DNA of 64,000 bases from Gallaecimonas pentaromativorans (GTDB lineage: Bacteria; Pseudomonadota; Gammaproteobacteria; Enterobacterales; Gallaecimonadaceae). The position numbers were made by a program, and so were the translations under genes. The notes below the pieces were generated by a model. The model did not search any database, was not told where the DNA came from, and saw only the letters and a list, made by a program, of their open reading frames with translations. The stretch covers positions 1 through 64,000 of the forward strand of contig NZ_RJUL01000004.1 in the NCBI RefSeq assembly GCF_003751625.1, given 5' to 3'. Shown piece after piece: positions 26,158 to 35,403 of the stretch; the stretch's first letter is position 1; each line of letters opens with the position of its first letter.

Positions 26158-27295
26158 GGGCGACTATCCTGTCGCCGTCCTTGAGGCTGCGAAGGGCACG
26201 GGCCGGGCCTTTGACCACCTTATCGCCGGCCTTAAGGCCGCTGGCTATCATCTGCTGGGTATCGTCAGATAGCCCCAGGGTAACGGCCTGGCGATGGGCG
26301 ACACCGTCTTTGTCCAGCATCACGAAGGGCTTGTCGTTGTCGTCGTAACGCACCGCTTCAATGGGCACCAACAGGGCGTTGTCGGCGGTTTCGGTGTAAA
26401 TCTCGGCGCGGCAGCTCATGCCCGGGCGAATGGCCTTGCCTTTGAGGTCACTCAGCAAAATCTTCACGGTAAAGCTCATGCCCTGGCGGCCCACGGCCTG
26501 GCGAGCGGTGGTGGCGATAGACTCGACTTTGCCGGTAAGCGGGGTGTCGGGGAAGGCCACGGCAAAGATATCGGCGCTCTGGCCGACTTTCACCCCGGCG
26601 ATATCGGCTTCGTCCACTTCCACCTCGGTGAGGATGGCGGAGGTGTCGGCCAGGGTCATCAAGCTGGAGCCCACGATGTTGGTGGTGCCGGGGATAACGG
26701 TTTCCCCTTCCTTGATGTCCACCGCCGTCACCACCCCGTTCATGGGGGCGTAGAAGCGGGTCTTGGCCAGCAATTCCTTGACCCGGTTAAGGTCGGCCTC
26801 GGCTTGCTTGAGGGCCTGCTCGCGGGTTTGCAGGTCAATCTCGGCAAGGGTGAGGTCGGATTTGGCGGTCTCAAAGGAATCGGTGTCTAACAGGCCCTTG
26901 GCGTGCAGCGCCACCTTGCGGGCTACTTGGGCGCGCAGGGTTTGCAGGTAGCTTTTTTGGCGCTCGATGGCGATACGGCTCTGGCTGACATAGGCGCTTT
27001 GGGCGTCTACCTGGGCCTGGTAGGTTTGGGGGTCGAGCTGAATAAGTAGCTGGCCTTTTTTAACGGTATCGCCTTCTTCAACGTACACGTGCTGCACCAT
27101 GGCCGAGACTTCCGAGCGCAGCTGCACCTGTTCGCGATAGGCAAGCTTGCCTGAGGCCAGCACCGAGCGTTTAAGCTCGCCGATGGTGGCGCTTGCCACA
27201 TCCGCCTTGATGCCGGCCGGGCCGGAGTTGACCTTGATAACCACAAGCAGGCCCAGCACCACCAAGATGCCCAGGCCAATCAGGATACGACGCAT
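26150..27295 (-). CDS. MacA/HlyD-type periplasmic adaptor
   Basis: A 381-aa membrane-fusion protein. One N-terminal membrane anchor (ILIGLGILVVLGLLVVIKV) is followed by a lipoyl half (VYVEEGDTVKKGQLLIQLD), a coiled-coil hairpin (~residues 85-170), the second lipoyl half (FYAPMNGVVTAVDIKEGETVIPG) and beta-barrel/MPD domains. It would link the MacB-like permease to a TolC-type outer-membrane channel, which is not in the window. It follows the Yip1 gene by 4 bases. Confidence 0.9.
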   Translation of the reverse strand: MRRILIGLGILVVLGLLVVIKVNSGPAGIKADVASATIGELKRSVLASGKLAYREQVQLRSEVSAMVQHVYVEEGDTVKKGQLLIQLDPQTYQAQVDAQSAYVSQSRIAIERQKSYLQTLRAQVARKVALHAKGLLDTDSFETAKSDLTLAEIDLQTREQALKQAEADLNRVKELLAKTRFYAPMNGVVTAVDIKEGETVIPGTTNIVGSSLMTLADTSAILTEVEVDEADIAGVKVGQSADIFAVAFPDTPLTGKVESIATTARQAVGRQGMSFTVKILLSDLKGKAIRPGMSCRAEIYTETADNALLVPIEAVRYDDNDKPFVMLDKDGVAHRQAVTLGLSDDTQQMIASGLKAGDKVVKGPARALRSLKDGDRIVAHD

Positions 27296-27299
27296 CGGC

Positions 27300-28004
27300 T
27301 CAGCCTTTGGTAAAGAAGATAATAGCGGCCCAAGCGCCGTACACCACCACGTAGGGCAGGGTGGCTATCACCCAGGCCCGGGTTTTGTCGATGCGGGTCC
27401 AAAGGGTAATGCCAAGGGCCGACAGGAAGACGCCCCAAAAGGTAAAGAGGGTCAGGGTATTGGCCAAGTTGGCCCAGGGGTCGGTAGGCTCAAGGCTTAA
27501 CAGCGCATTGAGGGAAAATAGGTTGGCATCGGCAAGGGTTGGCAACGGCGTGGAGATGGCCACCACCAAAAACGACACCAGCGACGAGAGCAGCTCCGGG
27601 GCGCGGGCCCAAACCGCCAGGGCAAACCAGTCACCAAAGCCATGGGTGTTTTCGTCATCCACCTTGGTGGCGAACATCAGGTAAAGGCCGTGCAGGCAAA
27701 AAATCACCAAAGAGCCCACCAGCACGGTGAGGCAGGTGGTAACCAACAGGGTGTGGGGCGTTAAAAACGCTTCGGCATTTTGGCGCTCGGCCGGGCTTTT
27801 GTCGGCCAGGGGTGCCATGAACTGTTCTTTGATGCTGTCAAAGTCGTGGCCCAGGAAATAAAAGGCAAAAAAGGCGATGGGCAAGCCGACATACAAAAGG
27901 AAGGGGAGGAAGGTCCAGTATTTGCTATGGTTGACGCCGTTAAGAGCGCGGCTTGGCGATACGCAAATATCAATGATGGCCGAAAATGGCGACGAACTTT
28001 GCAT
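27300..28004 (-). CDS. Yip1-domain membrane protein
   Basis: A 234-aa inner-membrane protein with about five spans and a Yip1/DUF1282-like layout: a cytoplasmic N-terminus with VSPSRALNGVNHSKYWTFLPFLLYV, then hydrophobic segments separated by short loops. The bacterial function is not known. It is the first gene of the exporter operon and might be a structural helper; that is inference from position only. Its promoter region is shared with the divergent NatA-like gene at 28186. Confidence 0.75.
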   Translation of the reverse strand: MQSSSPFSAIIDICVSPSRALNGVNHSKYWTFLPFLLYVGLPIAFFAFYFLGHDFDSIKEQFMAPLADKSPAERQNAEAFLTPHTLLVTTCLTVLVGSLVIFCLHGLYLMFATKVDDENTHGFGDWFALAVWARAPELLSSLVSFLVVAISTPLPTLADANLFSLNALLSLEPTDPWANLANTLTLFTFWGVFLSALGITLWTRIDKTRAWVIATLPYVVVYGAWAAIIFFTKG

Positions 28005-28185
28005 GAAAGACCCCTTGTTGTTTTTTGGCCGAGTTCAGGCCGTAAATTTCCACCTGTGGCAAGTTTCCCGGCAGGCTGCAAGTGGTGTCAAGGGCGCGTT
28101 TGGCATGTTTACTTTTTGTAACAAACTGGATTGTATGGAAATTAAGCGCTGGTAGATGATAGGGAAAAAGCACAGGGGAGTTGCG

Positions 28186-28965
28186 ATGATCAAAGTGACG
28201 GGGTTGGCCAAACGTTTCGGGGTGGCGGATCCGAAAAAACTGACCGAAGAAGAAAAAGCCGATCCGCGTTATAAGGGGCGTTTTTTCCACTCGGTGCTCA
28301 ATGTCGGTTTTGAATGTGAACAAGGCCAGGTGCTGGGGCTGCTGGGCCCCAATGGCGCCGGTAAAACCACCACCTTGCGGATGCTGAGCTCCGCCCTTAA
28401 GCCCGACGCTGGCAGCATTGAAGTGGGCGGTATCGACGTGGTGAAAGATCCGGCCAGCGCCCGTAAGAAAATCGGTTTTTTATCTGCCAGCACCGGCCTT
28501 TACGGGCGCCTCAGCGCCCAGGAGAACGTCGCCTATTTTGGCAAGATGCACGGCCTTGGCCCCGAGCTTTTGGCCGAGCGTATGGAAACGCTCTTTAGCC
28601 TTTTAGACATGAAACCCTTTTTGCACCGCCGCGCCGACCAGATGTCGTCTGGCATGAAGCAGCGCACCTCCATTGCTCGGGCGCTGGTGCATAACCCCAG
28701 CGTGGTTATTCTCGACGAGCCCACCACCGGGCTCGATATCATGGCCACCGAAACGGTACTGGCGGTGGTGCGGCATTTAAAGGAAACCGGGGTGCCGGTG
28801 ATTTTCTCCACCCACCATTTGGACGAAGTCTCTGCCCTTTGCGACAGGGTGGTGGTGATCGACAAAGGCCAAACCGTTTTTAACGACAGTTTCAGCGCCT
28901 TTGCCCAAGACCAGGGTGATTTACGCCAGGCGCTGCTGGCACTGGTGAAAAAGGATGCCGCCTGA
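28186..28965 (+). CDS. NatA-like ABC transporter ATP-binding protein
   Basis: A 259-aa ATPase. Walker A GLLGPNGAGKTTTLRML (~residue 52), signature MSSGMKQRTSIARAL, Walker B VVILDEPTTGLD and switch STHHLDEV are present. The N-terminal extension with KKLTEEEKADPRYKGRFF is typical of NatA-type exporters of Na+ or antibiotics. ATG 28186 is chosen over 28156 because GGGGAG lies 5 bases before it. It overlaps the permease gene by 1 base (TGATG). Confidence 0.9.
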   Translation: MIKVTGLAKRFGVADPKKLTEEEKADPRYKGRFFHSVLNVGFECEQGQVLGLLGPNGAGKTTTLRMLSSALKPDAGSIEVGGIDVVKDPASARKKIGFLSASTGLYGRLSAQENVAYFGKMHGLGPELLAERMETLFSLLDMKPFLHRRADQMSSGMKQRTSIARALVHNPSVVILDEPTTGLDIMATETVLAVVRHLKETGVPVIFSTHHLDEVSALCDRVVVIDKGQTVFNDSFSAFAQDQGDLRQALLALVKKDAA

Positions 28966-30149
28966 TGTGGACACTGTATAAAAAAGAATTGCTGGAACTG
29001 GTGCGGGACAAAAAGACCCTTTTCTTTGCCATCGCCATGCCGCTGCTGATTTTTCCGCTGCTGTTTGGCGGTATCGGCATTATTACTGCCAAGCAAATGC
29101 AAAAGGCCGAATCGGAAGAATTAAAGGTGGCCATTACCCGGCCGCTGCCGATGGTGACCGACGCCATCCGTAACGCCAGCCACCTGCAACTGGTGACCGA
29201 CGCCCCCCTTGGCGACATCAGCGCCGTTATTCGTAGCGGCAAGGTGGATGTGGTTATCAAGGTGCCAGGCGACTTTGACGGCAAGGCGCTAAAGCAAAGC
29301 CAGTGGCAGGTCTATTTTAACGATGCCTCGGCGCTCGGGGCGGTGATGAGCCGTATCGGCACCGCTCTGGAGCCGGTAGAGAACCGCCTTCGCCAGCAAT
29401 ACAGCGACGCGGCCGGTATCGACGAAACAGTGCGCCTGGCCCTTGGTGAGCCCATTGATTTGCAAAAGGTATCGGTGGCGGATAAACGTGAGTCCATAGG
29501 TGAGCGCATCGGCGGCTTCTTGCCCTACATCCTCTTTTTTACCTGCCTGATGGGGGCCATGATGCCGGCCATCGACTTGGGCGCCGGTGAAAAAGAGCGG
29601 GGCACCCTGGAAACCTTGTTGCTCTCGCCGGTGCCGCGCACCCAACTGGTGCTGGGTAAATTTCTGGTGGTGTTTACCACCGCCGTGCTGGCGTCATTGC
29701 TCTCGGTGTTCAGTTTTGGCTTTTGGGGCATGCTTATCGGCCAGCATTTCGCGGTAGACGCCATCATCAAGGTGTTTGCCACCATCGGCGTGCGCGACAT
29801 GCTGTTGGTGCTGTTAATGCTGGTGCCCATCGCCGCCATTTTCGCCTCGGCCATGTTGTCGCTGTCGGTCTATGCCCGCAGCTATAAAGAGGCCCAAAAC
29901 TACATGGGCATGCTTAATATTCCCCTTATCATGCCCATTGTGCTGGCCATGCTGCCGGGTATCAGCCTCGATGCCCAGTGGGCGCTGGTGCCCATCACCA
30001 ACGTGGCGCTGGCCATCAAGGAGATCTTAAAAGGCACCGTCGATTACGGCCTGCTGGGGCTTATTCTGCTCTCCACTGCGGTGATAGCGGCGCTGCTGAT
30101 AAGCTTTTGCGTCTATTGTTTTCGGCAAGAAAAGGTACTGTTTCGCTGA
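28965..30149 (+). CDS. NatB-like ABC transporter permease
   Basis: A 394-aa ABC-2 type permease. A first span at ~residues 20-38 is followed by a long extracytoplasmic domain (~40-170), then five or six C-terminal spans, with the family segment ERGTLETLLLSPVPRTQLVLGKF between the second and third. It is the partner of the preceding ATPase. Na+ export is the name-giving activity, but lipids, peptides or antibiotics are equally possible. Confidence 0.88.
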   Translation: MWTLYKKELLELVRDKKTLFFAIAMPLLIFPLLFGGIGIITAKQMQKAESEELKVAITRPLPMVTDAIRNASHLQLVTDAPLGDISAVIRSGKVDVVIKVPGDFDGKALKQSQWQVYFNDASALGAVMSRIGTALEPVENRLRQQYSDAAGIDETVRLALGEPIDLQKVSVADKRESIGERIGGFLPYILFFTCLMGAMMPAIDLGAGEKERGTLETLLLSPVPRTQLVLGKFLVVFTTAVLASLLSVFSFGFWGMLIGQHFAVDAIIKVFATIGVRDMLLVLLMLVPIAAIFASAMLSLSVYARSYKEAQNYMGMLNIPLIMPIVLAMLPGISLDAQWALVPITNVALAIKEILKGTVDYGLLGLILLSTAVIAALLISFCVYCFRQEKVLFR

Positions 30150-30150
30150 C

Positions 30151-30179
30151 AAAAAGGGCGCCTGCGGCGCCCTTTTTTA
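30151..30179 (+). terminator. rho-independent terminator
   Basis: AAAAAGGGCGCC TGC GGCGCCCTTTTTT, directly after the NatB-like stop; its A-run also makes it usable leftward. Confidence 0.88.
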
Positions 30180-30262
30180 TGGCCTTAACCTTGCGTGGCT
30201 TGGTTGAAACCTGATGCCAGCTCCAAATCAAGCCTGCCACACCCATCATCCATGCTGATGTA

Positions 30263-30508
30263 TCAATGTGAATTGGCAGCAGCGCCGTTTTTGGCCGGTG
30301 AGGGCTTTTGGCCTAGTTTATCGAGGGCGGCCTTTTGGGATTCGAGATTGAATTTGTCCACCAGCGCCTGCATTTGCAGATCGAGATTTTCCTGGGTGAG
30401 GCTACGTACCTGGTGGAGCTGAATAAGGTTAAAGGCGACGGAGGCAATAAAGAGCAGCGCGATAACCACCATGGCATCAAGGTGCAGGGTAAATTTTCGT
30501 TTGAGCAT
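30263..30508 (-). CDS. small membrane protein with coiled coil (81 aa)
   Basis: MLKRKF, then one hydrophobic segment (MVVIALLFIASVAFNLI, ~residues 12-29), then a heptad-like helical stretch (LHQVRSLTQENLDLQMQALVDKF), then an Ala/Pro/Lys tail. It resembles other single-span proteins of unknown function. The start is taken at 30508, where the signal-anchor begins; an upstream in-frame start at 30547 is possible but has no better RBS. It is leftward, with its own short unit before the converging NatB-like terminator. Confidence 0.6.
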   Translation of the reverse strand: MLKRKFTLHLDAMVVIALLFIASVAFNLIQLHQVRSLTQENLDLQMQALVDKFNLESQKAALDKLGQKPSPAKNGAAANSH

Positions 30509-30576
30509 AATGGCGCTTGGCAAGCTGACGTGGGCACACCTTAGCAACGTCCCAAGGCGCTGCCAACAAGGTTAAT

Positions 30577-30603
30577 AAAAAGCCCGGCGAGCCGGGCTTT
30601 TTT
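30577..30603. terminator. rho-independent terminator
   Basis: AAAAAGCCCGGC GA GCCGGGCTTTTTT, overlapping the stop of the leftward transporter; bidirectional by its A- and T-runs. Confidence 0.88.
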
Positions 30604-31943
30604 CAGCGAAAACTCTGGGCCAACAAGGCGGCAATAAGCAGCGGGCACACCCATTTGACGTACCAGCGCCAGAACCGCAAGACGCCGCTCGTGGCAAGGG
30701 TTGAAGAGCCTTCGGCCAGGGCCTCAAGGCAGCGGTGGCGGTGCCACACCCAGCCGGTAAAGACGCACAGCAGCAGCCCCACAAAGGGTTGCAGGTACTG
30801 GGTGGAGACGCTTATCACCAACCCGAACAAGCGGTCGAACTGCCAGAGGATAGCCAGTGCCAGCAGGCTCACGCCGGCGCCGATAAGCCAGGTAGCCTGG
30901 GCGCGGCTAAGGCGGGTTTCTTCGGCCACAAAGCTGACCGGCAGCTCCAGAATGTTGATGGACGAGGTAATGGCGGCGATGCCCATCAGCAAAAAGAACG
31001 CCAGTGCTACCCATGGCCCCAGGGCGCCAAGTTTGGCAAAGAGCGCCGGCAGCAGATCAAACACCAGGGTCGATGACGACACCAGGTTGCCGTCACTGCC
31101 GTGAATTTGCACCCCGAGATTCTGCGCCGCGTACATGGCCGGCAGAATCAGCAGTCCTGCCAAAAACGCCACGCTGGTGTCCACCAGGGTGACCGACAGC
31201 GCCAGCTTGGGCAGGTTGGAGTCGGCCTTGAGGTAAGAGCCGTACACCATCATTGCCCCCACCCCAAGCCCAAGGGAGAAGAACGCCTGGCCGGTGGCCG
31301 AGAGTAGCAGGGCCGGGTCGCCAAGGGCGCTCAGATCTGGCGTTAAGTAACGAGCCAGGCCTTCAGCGGCGCCCTCGCGGGTGAGCATAAAGCCAATCAG
31401 CGCCAGCAGCAGCGCAAACAGCATCGGCATCAGCCGCTTTGACCAGTTCTCCAGCCCCTGGCTGACACCACGGCTCACCACAAAGGCGGTCATGGCCATA
31501 AACACCAGGGTAAAGAGGGTGTTGCGCACAAAGCCAAAGTGCTCGCTCCACTTTGCAGCGGCATCGAGGCCACCCAGGCGAAGGCCGGCGCCCAACAGGT
31601 AACTGAGTAACCAACCGGCGACGATGGCGTAAAAGCTCAAAATCAAACAGACGGTAAAAATGCCGGCCAGGCCGGTAAAGACCGCCAGTTTCTTCTGGCC
31701 AAGGGCCATCAGGGAGCGCACCGAGTTGGCTTGGCCATGGCGGCCTATCAAAAGCTCGGCCACCAGCACCGGGTAGGCGAGGGCAAACACCAGTATCAGG
31801 TAGACCAGCAAAAAGGCGCCGCCGCCGTGCTGGGCTGCCTGGGTGGGGAAGCCCCAGATATTGCCAAGGCCGACGGCCGCGCCAGCGGCGGCCAGTACAA
31901 AGCCCAGGCGCGAGCTGAATTGTCCACGATTTTGGGTTGTCAT
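30603..31943 (-). CDS. Na+-dependent neurotransmitter-type symporter (SNF/NSS) B
   Basis: A 446-aa inner-membrane symporter of the SNF/NSS family (LeuT fold). FSSRLGFVLAAAGAAVGLGNIWGFP is the unwound TM1 with the Na+ and substrate sites, and FFSLGLGVGAMMVYGSYL is the TM6 unwound region. About 11-12 spans are predicted, as in bacterial TnaT/MhsT, so the substrate is probably an amino acid. ATG 31943 overlaps the stop of the paralogue upstream by 4 bases. The two proteins are close paralogues in one leftward operon. Confidence 0.9.
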   Translation of the reverse strand: MTTQNRGQFSSRLGFVLAAAGAAVGLGNIWGFPTQAAQHGGGAFLLVYLILVFALAYPVLVAELLIGRHGQANSVRSLMALGQKKLAVFTGLAGIFTVCLILSFYAIVAGWLLSYLLGAGLRLGGLDAAAKWSEHFGFVRNTLFTLVFMAMTAFVVSRGVSQGLENWSKRLMPMLFALLLALIGFMLTREGAAEGLARYLTPDLSALGDPALLLSATGQAFFSLGLGVGAMMVYGSYLKADSNLPKLALSVTLVDTSVAFLAGLLILPAMYAAQNLGVQIHGSDGNLVSSSTLVFDLLPALFAKLGALGPWVALAFFLLMGIAAITSSINILELPVSFVAEETRLSRAQATWLIGAGVSLLALAILWQFDRLFGLVISVSTQYLQPFVGLLLCVFTGWVWHRHRCLEALAEGSSTLATSGVLRFWRWYVKWVCPLLIAALLAQSFR

Positions 31944-33262
31944 TGGATACTCTGGACCATCACCAGCAGGATAAGTAAGGGGCAAACCAGTTTGACATAG
32001 CCGGGCCAGAGCCTCCAGAACCATGATTTTGCAAAGGTTTCGTCTTCGGCGGCCAAGGCTTTAAGGAGACTGTCGCGCCGCCACAGCCAGCCGACATAGA
32101 CGCAGAACACCAGCCCCAGCAGCGGCTGGGCGTACTGGGTAACTACCTTGACCACCAGCCCAAACAGGGTGCCAAACTGCCAGCAAATGAGCGCCATGGC
32201 GATAAGCACCAGCCCCAGCACCCAGGCGCTGGCAACACGGCGGCTGCTGCCGGTGCGAGCCACCAAAGATGCGGTGGGCACTTCCAACATCGACAAGGTC
32301 GAGGTCAGGGCCGCCACCGCCAGCAACAGGAAAAAGCCAAAGGACAATACCAGGCCGGCGCTGCCCATGGTGGCAAACAGCCGGGGGAAGAGGTCGAACA
32401 CCAGAGTGTCTGAAGAAATAAGTTGGCCGTGGGCATCAAGGATGGCAAGGCCCTGGGCTTTGGCTACATACAGGGTTGGGATCACCAACAGCCCCGCCAA
32501 AAAGGCGATGCCCGAGTCAATCAGGGTGACTTGCAGGCCAAGGCGCGGCAAGGAGGCGTCTTTATCGAGATAGCTGGCGTACACCATCATCACGCACACC
32601 CCGATAGACAGCGAGAAAAACGCCTGGCCAGTGGCGGCCAGCCAGAGGTTGGGTGCCAAGAGCTTTTGCGGGTCTGGGGTGAGGTAGGCACTAAGCCCTT
32701 CGCTGCCGCCGGGCAGGGTCAGCACGTAACAAGCCAGTGCAATCAGCACCACCAAGAGTGCCGGCATCAGCCGTTTGGACCACTTTTCAATCCCTTCTTG
32801 CAGGCCGCGCTGCACCACCCACCAAGTAATAAGGCCAAACAGCAGCCCCAGAATGAGGTTACGGCCGAGGCTAAAGGTAGTGAGCCAAGGCCAGCTCACC
32901 CCCACCAAGCGCAGCAGGGCGTCGCTCATGTAACCCAGTAGCCAACCGGCAATGATGAGGTAGAAACTCAAAATGGCGCTCACCGCCAACAGCCCCAGCC
33001 AGCCGGTGAGTTTGCCCACCTTGCCCGCCAGGGAGCCAAGATCGGCAATGGGCTCCTGGTGGCCGCGGCGGCCAATGGCCATTTCTGCTACCAAGGCCGG
33101 GTAGGCCAGGGCGAACACCAGCAGCAGGTACAACAGCAAGAAGGCGCCGCCGCCGTGTTGGGCGGCTTGGGTGGGAAAGCCCCAGATATTACCCAGGCCC
33201 ACGGCAGAACCGGCCGCAGTCAGTACAAAGCCCAGGCGGCTGGAAAATTGGGTTTTAACCAT
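31940..33262 (-). CDS. Na+-dependent neurotransmitter-type symporter (SNF/NSS) A
   Basis: A 440-aa paralogue of the next gene. It has the same TM1 (AAGSAVGLGNIWGFPTQAAQ) and TM6 (FFSLSIGVCVMMVYASYL) signatures and the same overall span pattern. The first ~50 residues are almost identical to those of the second copy, while the middle has diverged. This suggests an old tandem duplication with different substrates or a two-protein assembly. Confidence 0.9.
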   Translation of the reverse strand: MVKTQFSSRLGFVLTAAGSAVGLGNIWGFPTQAAQHGGGAFLLLYLLLVFALAYPALVAEMAIGRRGHQEPIADLGSLAGKVGKLTGWLGLLAVSAILSFYLIIAGWLLGYMSDALLRLVGVSWPWLTTFSLGRNLILGLLFGLITWWVVQRGLQEGIEKWSKRLMPALLVVLIALACYVLTLPGGSEGLSAYLTPDPQKLLAPNLWLAATGQAFFSLSIGVCVMMVYASYLDKDASLPRLGLQVTLIDSGIAFLAGLLVIPTLYVAKAQGLAILDAHGQLISSDTLVFDLFPRLFATMGSAGLVLSFGFFLLLAVAALTSTLSMLEVPTASLVARTGSSRRVASAWVLGLVLIAMALICWQFGTLFGLVVKVVTQYAQPLLGLVFCVYVGWLWRRDSLLKALAAEDETFAKSWFWRLWPGYVKLVCPLLILLVMVQSIQ

Positions 33263-33323
33263 GTCTTAGCAAAACGTAAAGAAAGGAAGGCGCATCATAC
33301 CGGCTTGCCGTCGCCAGCGTCTA

Positions 33324-33351
33324 TTGACAAGGTTATCTTTCGATTTATTAG
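33324..33351 (+). promoter_or_regulatory. candidate azoR promoter
   Basis: A perfect TTGACA (33324-33329) and TATTAG (33346-33351) with a 16-bp spacer, 85 bases upstream of the azoR start. Confidence 0.45.
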
Positions 33352-33435
33352 AACGTAGATTGCGATTTTTAGCAGTATTTATTTGTTTTTTTGTCGGTAG
33401 AGTAAGCCTCAACGTTAACCCACGAGGATCTCCCC

Positions 33436-34038
33436 ATGAAAAAAGTCCTGCTTCTGACCAGCTCCATCTTCGGTGACAACGGCAACTCTTCCCAACTGGC
33501 CGGTTACTTCAAGGCTGCTGCTGCCGGTAAAGACCTTTCCATCACCGAAAAAGACCTGATTGCTCTTGATCTCCCCCACCTGGCAGCCCCCGAGCTGCTG
33601 AGCTGGATGGCTGCCCCTGGCGAGCGTACCGCCGAGCAAGCCGAACTGGCCAAGCTCTCTGACAACCTGATTGAAGAGCTCAAAGCCCACGACGTTATCG
33701 TGCTGGCTGTCCCCCTTTACAACCTCGGCATCCCCAGCCAGGTCAAAGCCTACTTTGACCGCCTGGAGCGCGCCGGCGTGACCTTCAAGTACACCGAGAA
33801 TGGCCCGCAAGGCCTCATCGAAGGCAAACAAGCCGTGGTACTGGCTGCCCGTGGCGGCGTTTACGCCGGCAGCGAGTGGGATTCACAAACCCCGCACCTG
33901 TCCACCCTGTTCACCCTGATGGGCATTACCGAGCAAAGCTTTGTCTACGCCGAAGGCCTGAACATGGGCGACGAGCCCAAAGCCAAAGCCCTGGCTGAGG
34001 CCAAAACCAAAATCGAAGAGGTTGTGGCTGCCCTCTAA
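33436..34038 (+). CDS. azoR: FMN-dependent NADH:quinone/azo reductase
   Basis: A 200-aa flavodoxin-like reductase. LLTSSIFGDNGNSSQLA binds the FMN phosphate, VPLYNLGIPSQVKAYFDR contacts the flavin, and LAARGGVYAG is the third conserved loop. It reduces quinones and azo compounds with two electrons and can limit quinone-driven oxidative stress. GAGGA precedes ATG 33436. It is a single-gene unit, converging on the chrR gene. Confidence 0.92.
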   Translation: MKKVLLLTSSIFGDNGNSSQLAGYFKAAAAGKDLSITEKDLIALDLPHLAAPELLSWMAAPGERTAEQAELAKLSDNLIEELKAHDVIVLAVPLYNLGIPSQVKAYFDRLERAGVTFKYTENGPQGLIEGKQAVVLAARGGVYAGSEWDSQTPHLSTLFTLMGITEQSFVYAEGLNMGDEPKAKALAEAKTKIEEVVAAL

Positions 34039-34051
34039 GGCGCGCCATAAG

Positions 34052-34081
34052 AAAAGCCCGGGCATCTGCCCGGGCTTTTTT
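34052..34081. terminator. rho-independent terminator
   Basis: AAAAGCCCGGGCA TCT GCCCGGGCTTTTTT between azoR and the convergent chrR gene; bidirectional. Confidence 0.88.
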
Positions 34082-34084
34082 GTG

Positions 34085-34759
34085 TCAGAAGAAAAGCCGC
34101 AATAGCGGGTTGGCAAGGCGCCCCAGAGGCCCGGTGAACACCAGCGGCGCGGTGAGCACTGTCAGGCACAGGCAGGGCGCGTCTTCGGTATAGGGTTGGT
34201 GCTCGTGCTGCTGGTCAAGGTGGGTAAAGTCCCCCTCCTGATAGCGGCCGGACTCATCTTTAATATGGCCAGACAGCACCAAGGTCAGCTCTTCACCGCC
34301 ATGGGTGTGCTTGGGAATGCGGGTGTGGCTGTCGATATATAAAAAGCTGGCCTTGGCTGCCTTTTCGCCAAGGTCTACATCCGCCGACCACACCTTTGAA
34401 CCCAGGCGGCGCCAGCTGCCCACCCGGCCGGCCAGGGGCCGAAGGGCGCGGGGTAGGGTAAAGGATTCGCCGTTGATGGTGAGCTGGTTTTGCGCGGCCG
34501 TCGGTGCTTCTTTGGCCGGGCCAGCGTCGGCTGGGGCGTCATCGAGGCGCAGCAGCAGGGCGTCAAAGAGGCTATCGTCTAACGCCATCGATTGTCCCAA
34601 CTGTTCTTTGGCCGCATCCTGCTCTAATTCATCGCACAGGGCCTGGCAATAGCTGCACGCCTCCACATGGGCAGCCAGGGCCGCGCTGGTGGCGGTAGGC
34701 AATAACCCTTGGGCATGGGCAGCCAGCATAGCGGGAGCGGGGTGGTGCTTAATCTTCAC
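34085..34759 (-). CDS. chrR: ChrR-type cupin anti-sigma factor
   Basis: A 224-aa zinc anti-sigma factor. The N-terminal domain has HVEACSYCQAL (HxxxCxxC zinc site), and the C-terminal cupin (~residues 100-205) has THTHGGEELTLVLSGH. In Rhodobacter and Vibrio relatives, ChrR holds its ECF sigma factor until singlet oxygen or organic peroxide triggers its breakdown. It overlaps the sigma gene by 11 bases and is the last gene of the leftward cluster. Confidence 0.9.
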   Translation of the reverse strand: MKIKHHPAPAMLAAHAQGLLPTATSAALAAHVEACSYCQALCDELEQDAAKEQLGQSMALDDSLFDALLLRLDDAPADAGPAKEAPTAAQNQLTINGESFTLPRALRPLAGRVGSWRRLGSKVWSADVDLGEKAAKASFLYIDSHTRIPKHTHGGEELTLVLSGHIKDESGRYQEGDFTHLDQQHEHQPYTEDAPCLCLTVLTAPLVFTGPLGRLANPLLRLFF

Positions 34760-35300
34760 GGTGCAGATGCTCCTTGAGTCGTTCCAGCGCGAGACGGACT
34801 CGGGATTTCACGGTACCCAGCGGCACCCCCAACTCGAGGGCAGTTTCCTGTTGGGTCTTGTCTTCCACATAAATCTTTTCAATGACTTGGCGCTGGGCGT
34901 CGGGCAGCAGCGCTAACAGCGCTCGGGCTTGGTCACCCAAGATCTGTTCGTCGATGGGGACATCGTCTGACTCTTGGCTGGCCAGCGGCCACAGATCATC
35001 GGCCATCAAGGTTTCGGGGCGCGCGGCCTGACGGCGCATCATGTCAAAACTTTGATTGCGAGCCACCCGGTAAACCCAGGTGCTAACGGCCGCTTTTTCA
35101 GGGTCGTACAGGTGCGACTTGTTCCACACCGTCAGTAAGGTCTCTTGCACCAGCTCCAGTGCCAGTTGCTCGTTGCCAAACTGCTTGTAACCAAAGGCCT
35201 TCAGCCGAGGGGCAAAATACGCAAACACCCGCCCGAAAGCCTTTTTGCAGCGGCCGGACGCAATTTGTGCAAGATCGTTGGCTAACTGGTCGCCACTCAC
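34749..35300 (-). CDS. rpoE: ECF sigma factor, RpoE/ChrR (ECF11) group
   Basis: A 183-aa sigma factor. Region 2 includes ALELVQETLLTVWNKSHLYDP and STWVYRVARNQSFDMMRRQ; region 4 includes QRQVIEKIYVEDKTQQETALELGVPLGTVKSRVRLAL. GTG 35300 (VSGDQLANDL) is chosen because the family starts near here and AGGGAT lies 9 bases before it; an ATG at 35369 would add 23 atypical residues. It is paired with ChrR, so it is expected to respond to photo-oxidative stress. A matching promoter candidate lies at 35404-35429, inside the end of the upstream gene. Confidence 0.9.
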   Translation of the reverse strand: MSGDQLANDLAQIASGRCKKAFGRVFAYFAPRLKAFGYKQFGNEQLALELVQETLLTVWNKSHLYDPEKAAVSTWVYRVARNQSFDMMRRQAARPETLMADDLWPLASQESDDVPIDEQILGDQARALLALLPDAQRQVIEKIYVEDKTQQETALELGVPLGTVKSRVRLALERLKEHLHRED

Positions 35301-35403
35301 GTTGCTATCCCTTGGATTACTTTGTCGTTTGGCAGTATACCTTGCCTCGGACCAAGCCGGGGTGCTCATCTGTATTGCTCCAAAAGGGGCTCATAGGGCG
35401 CTT

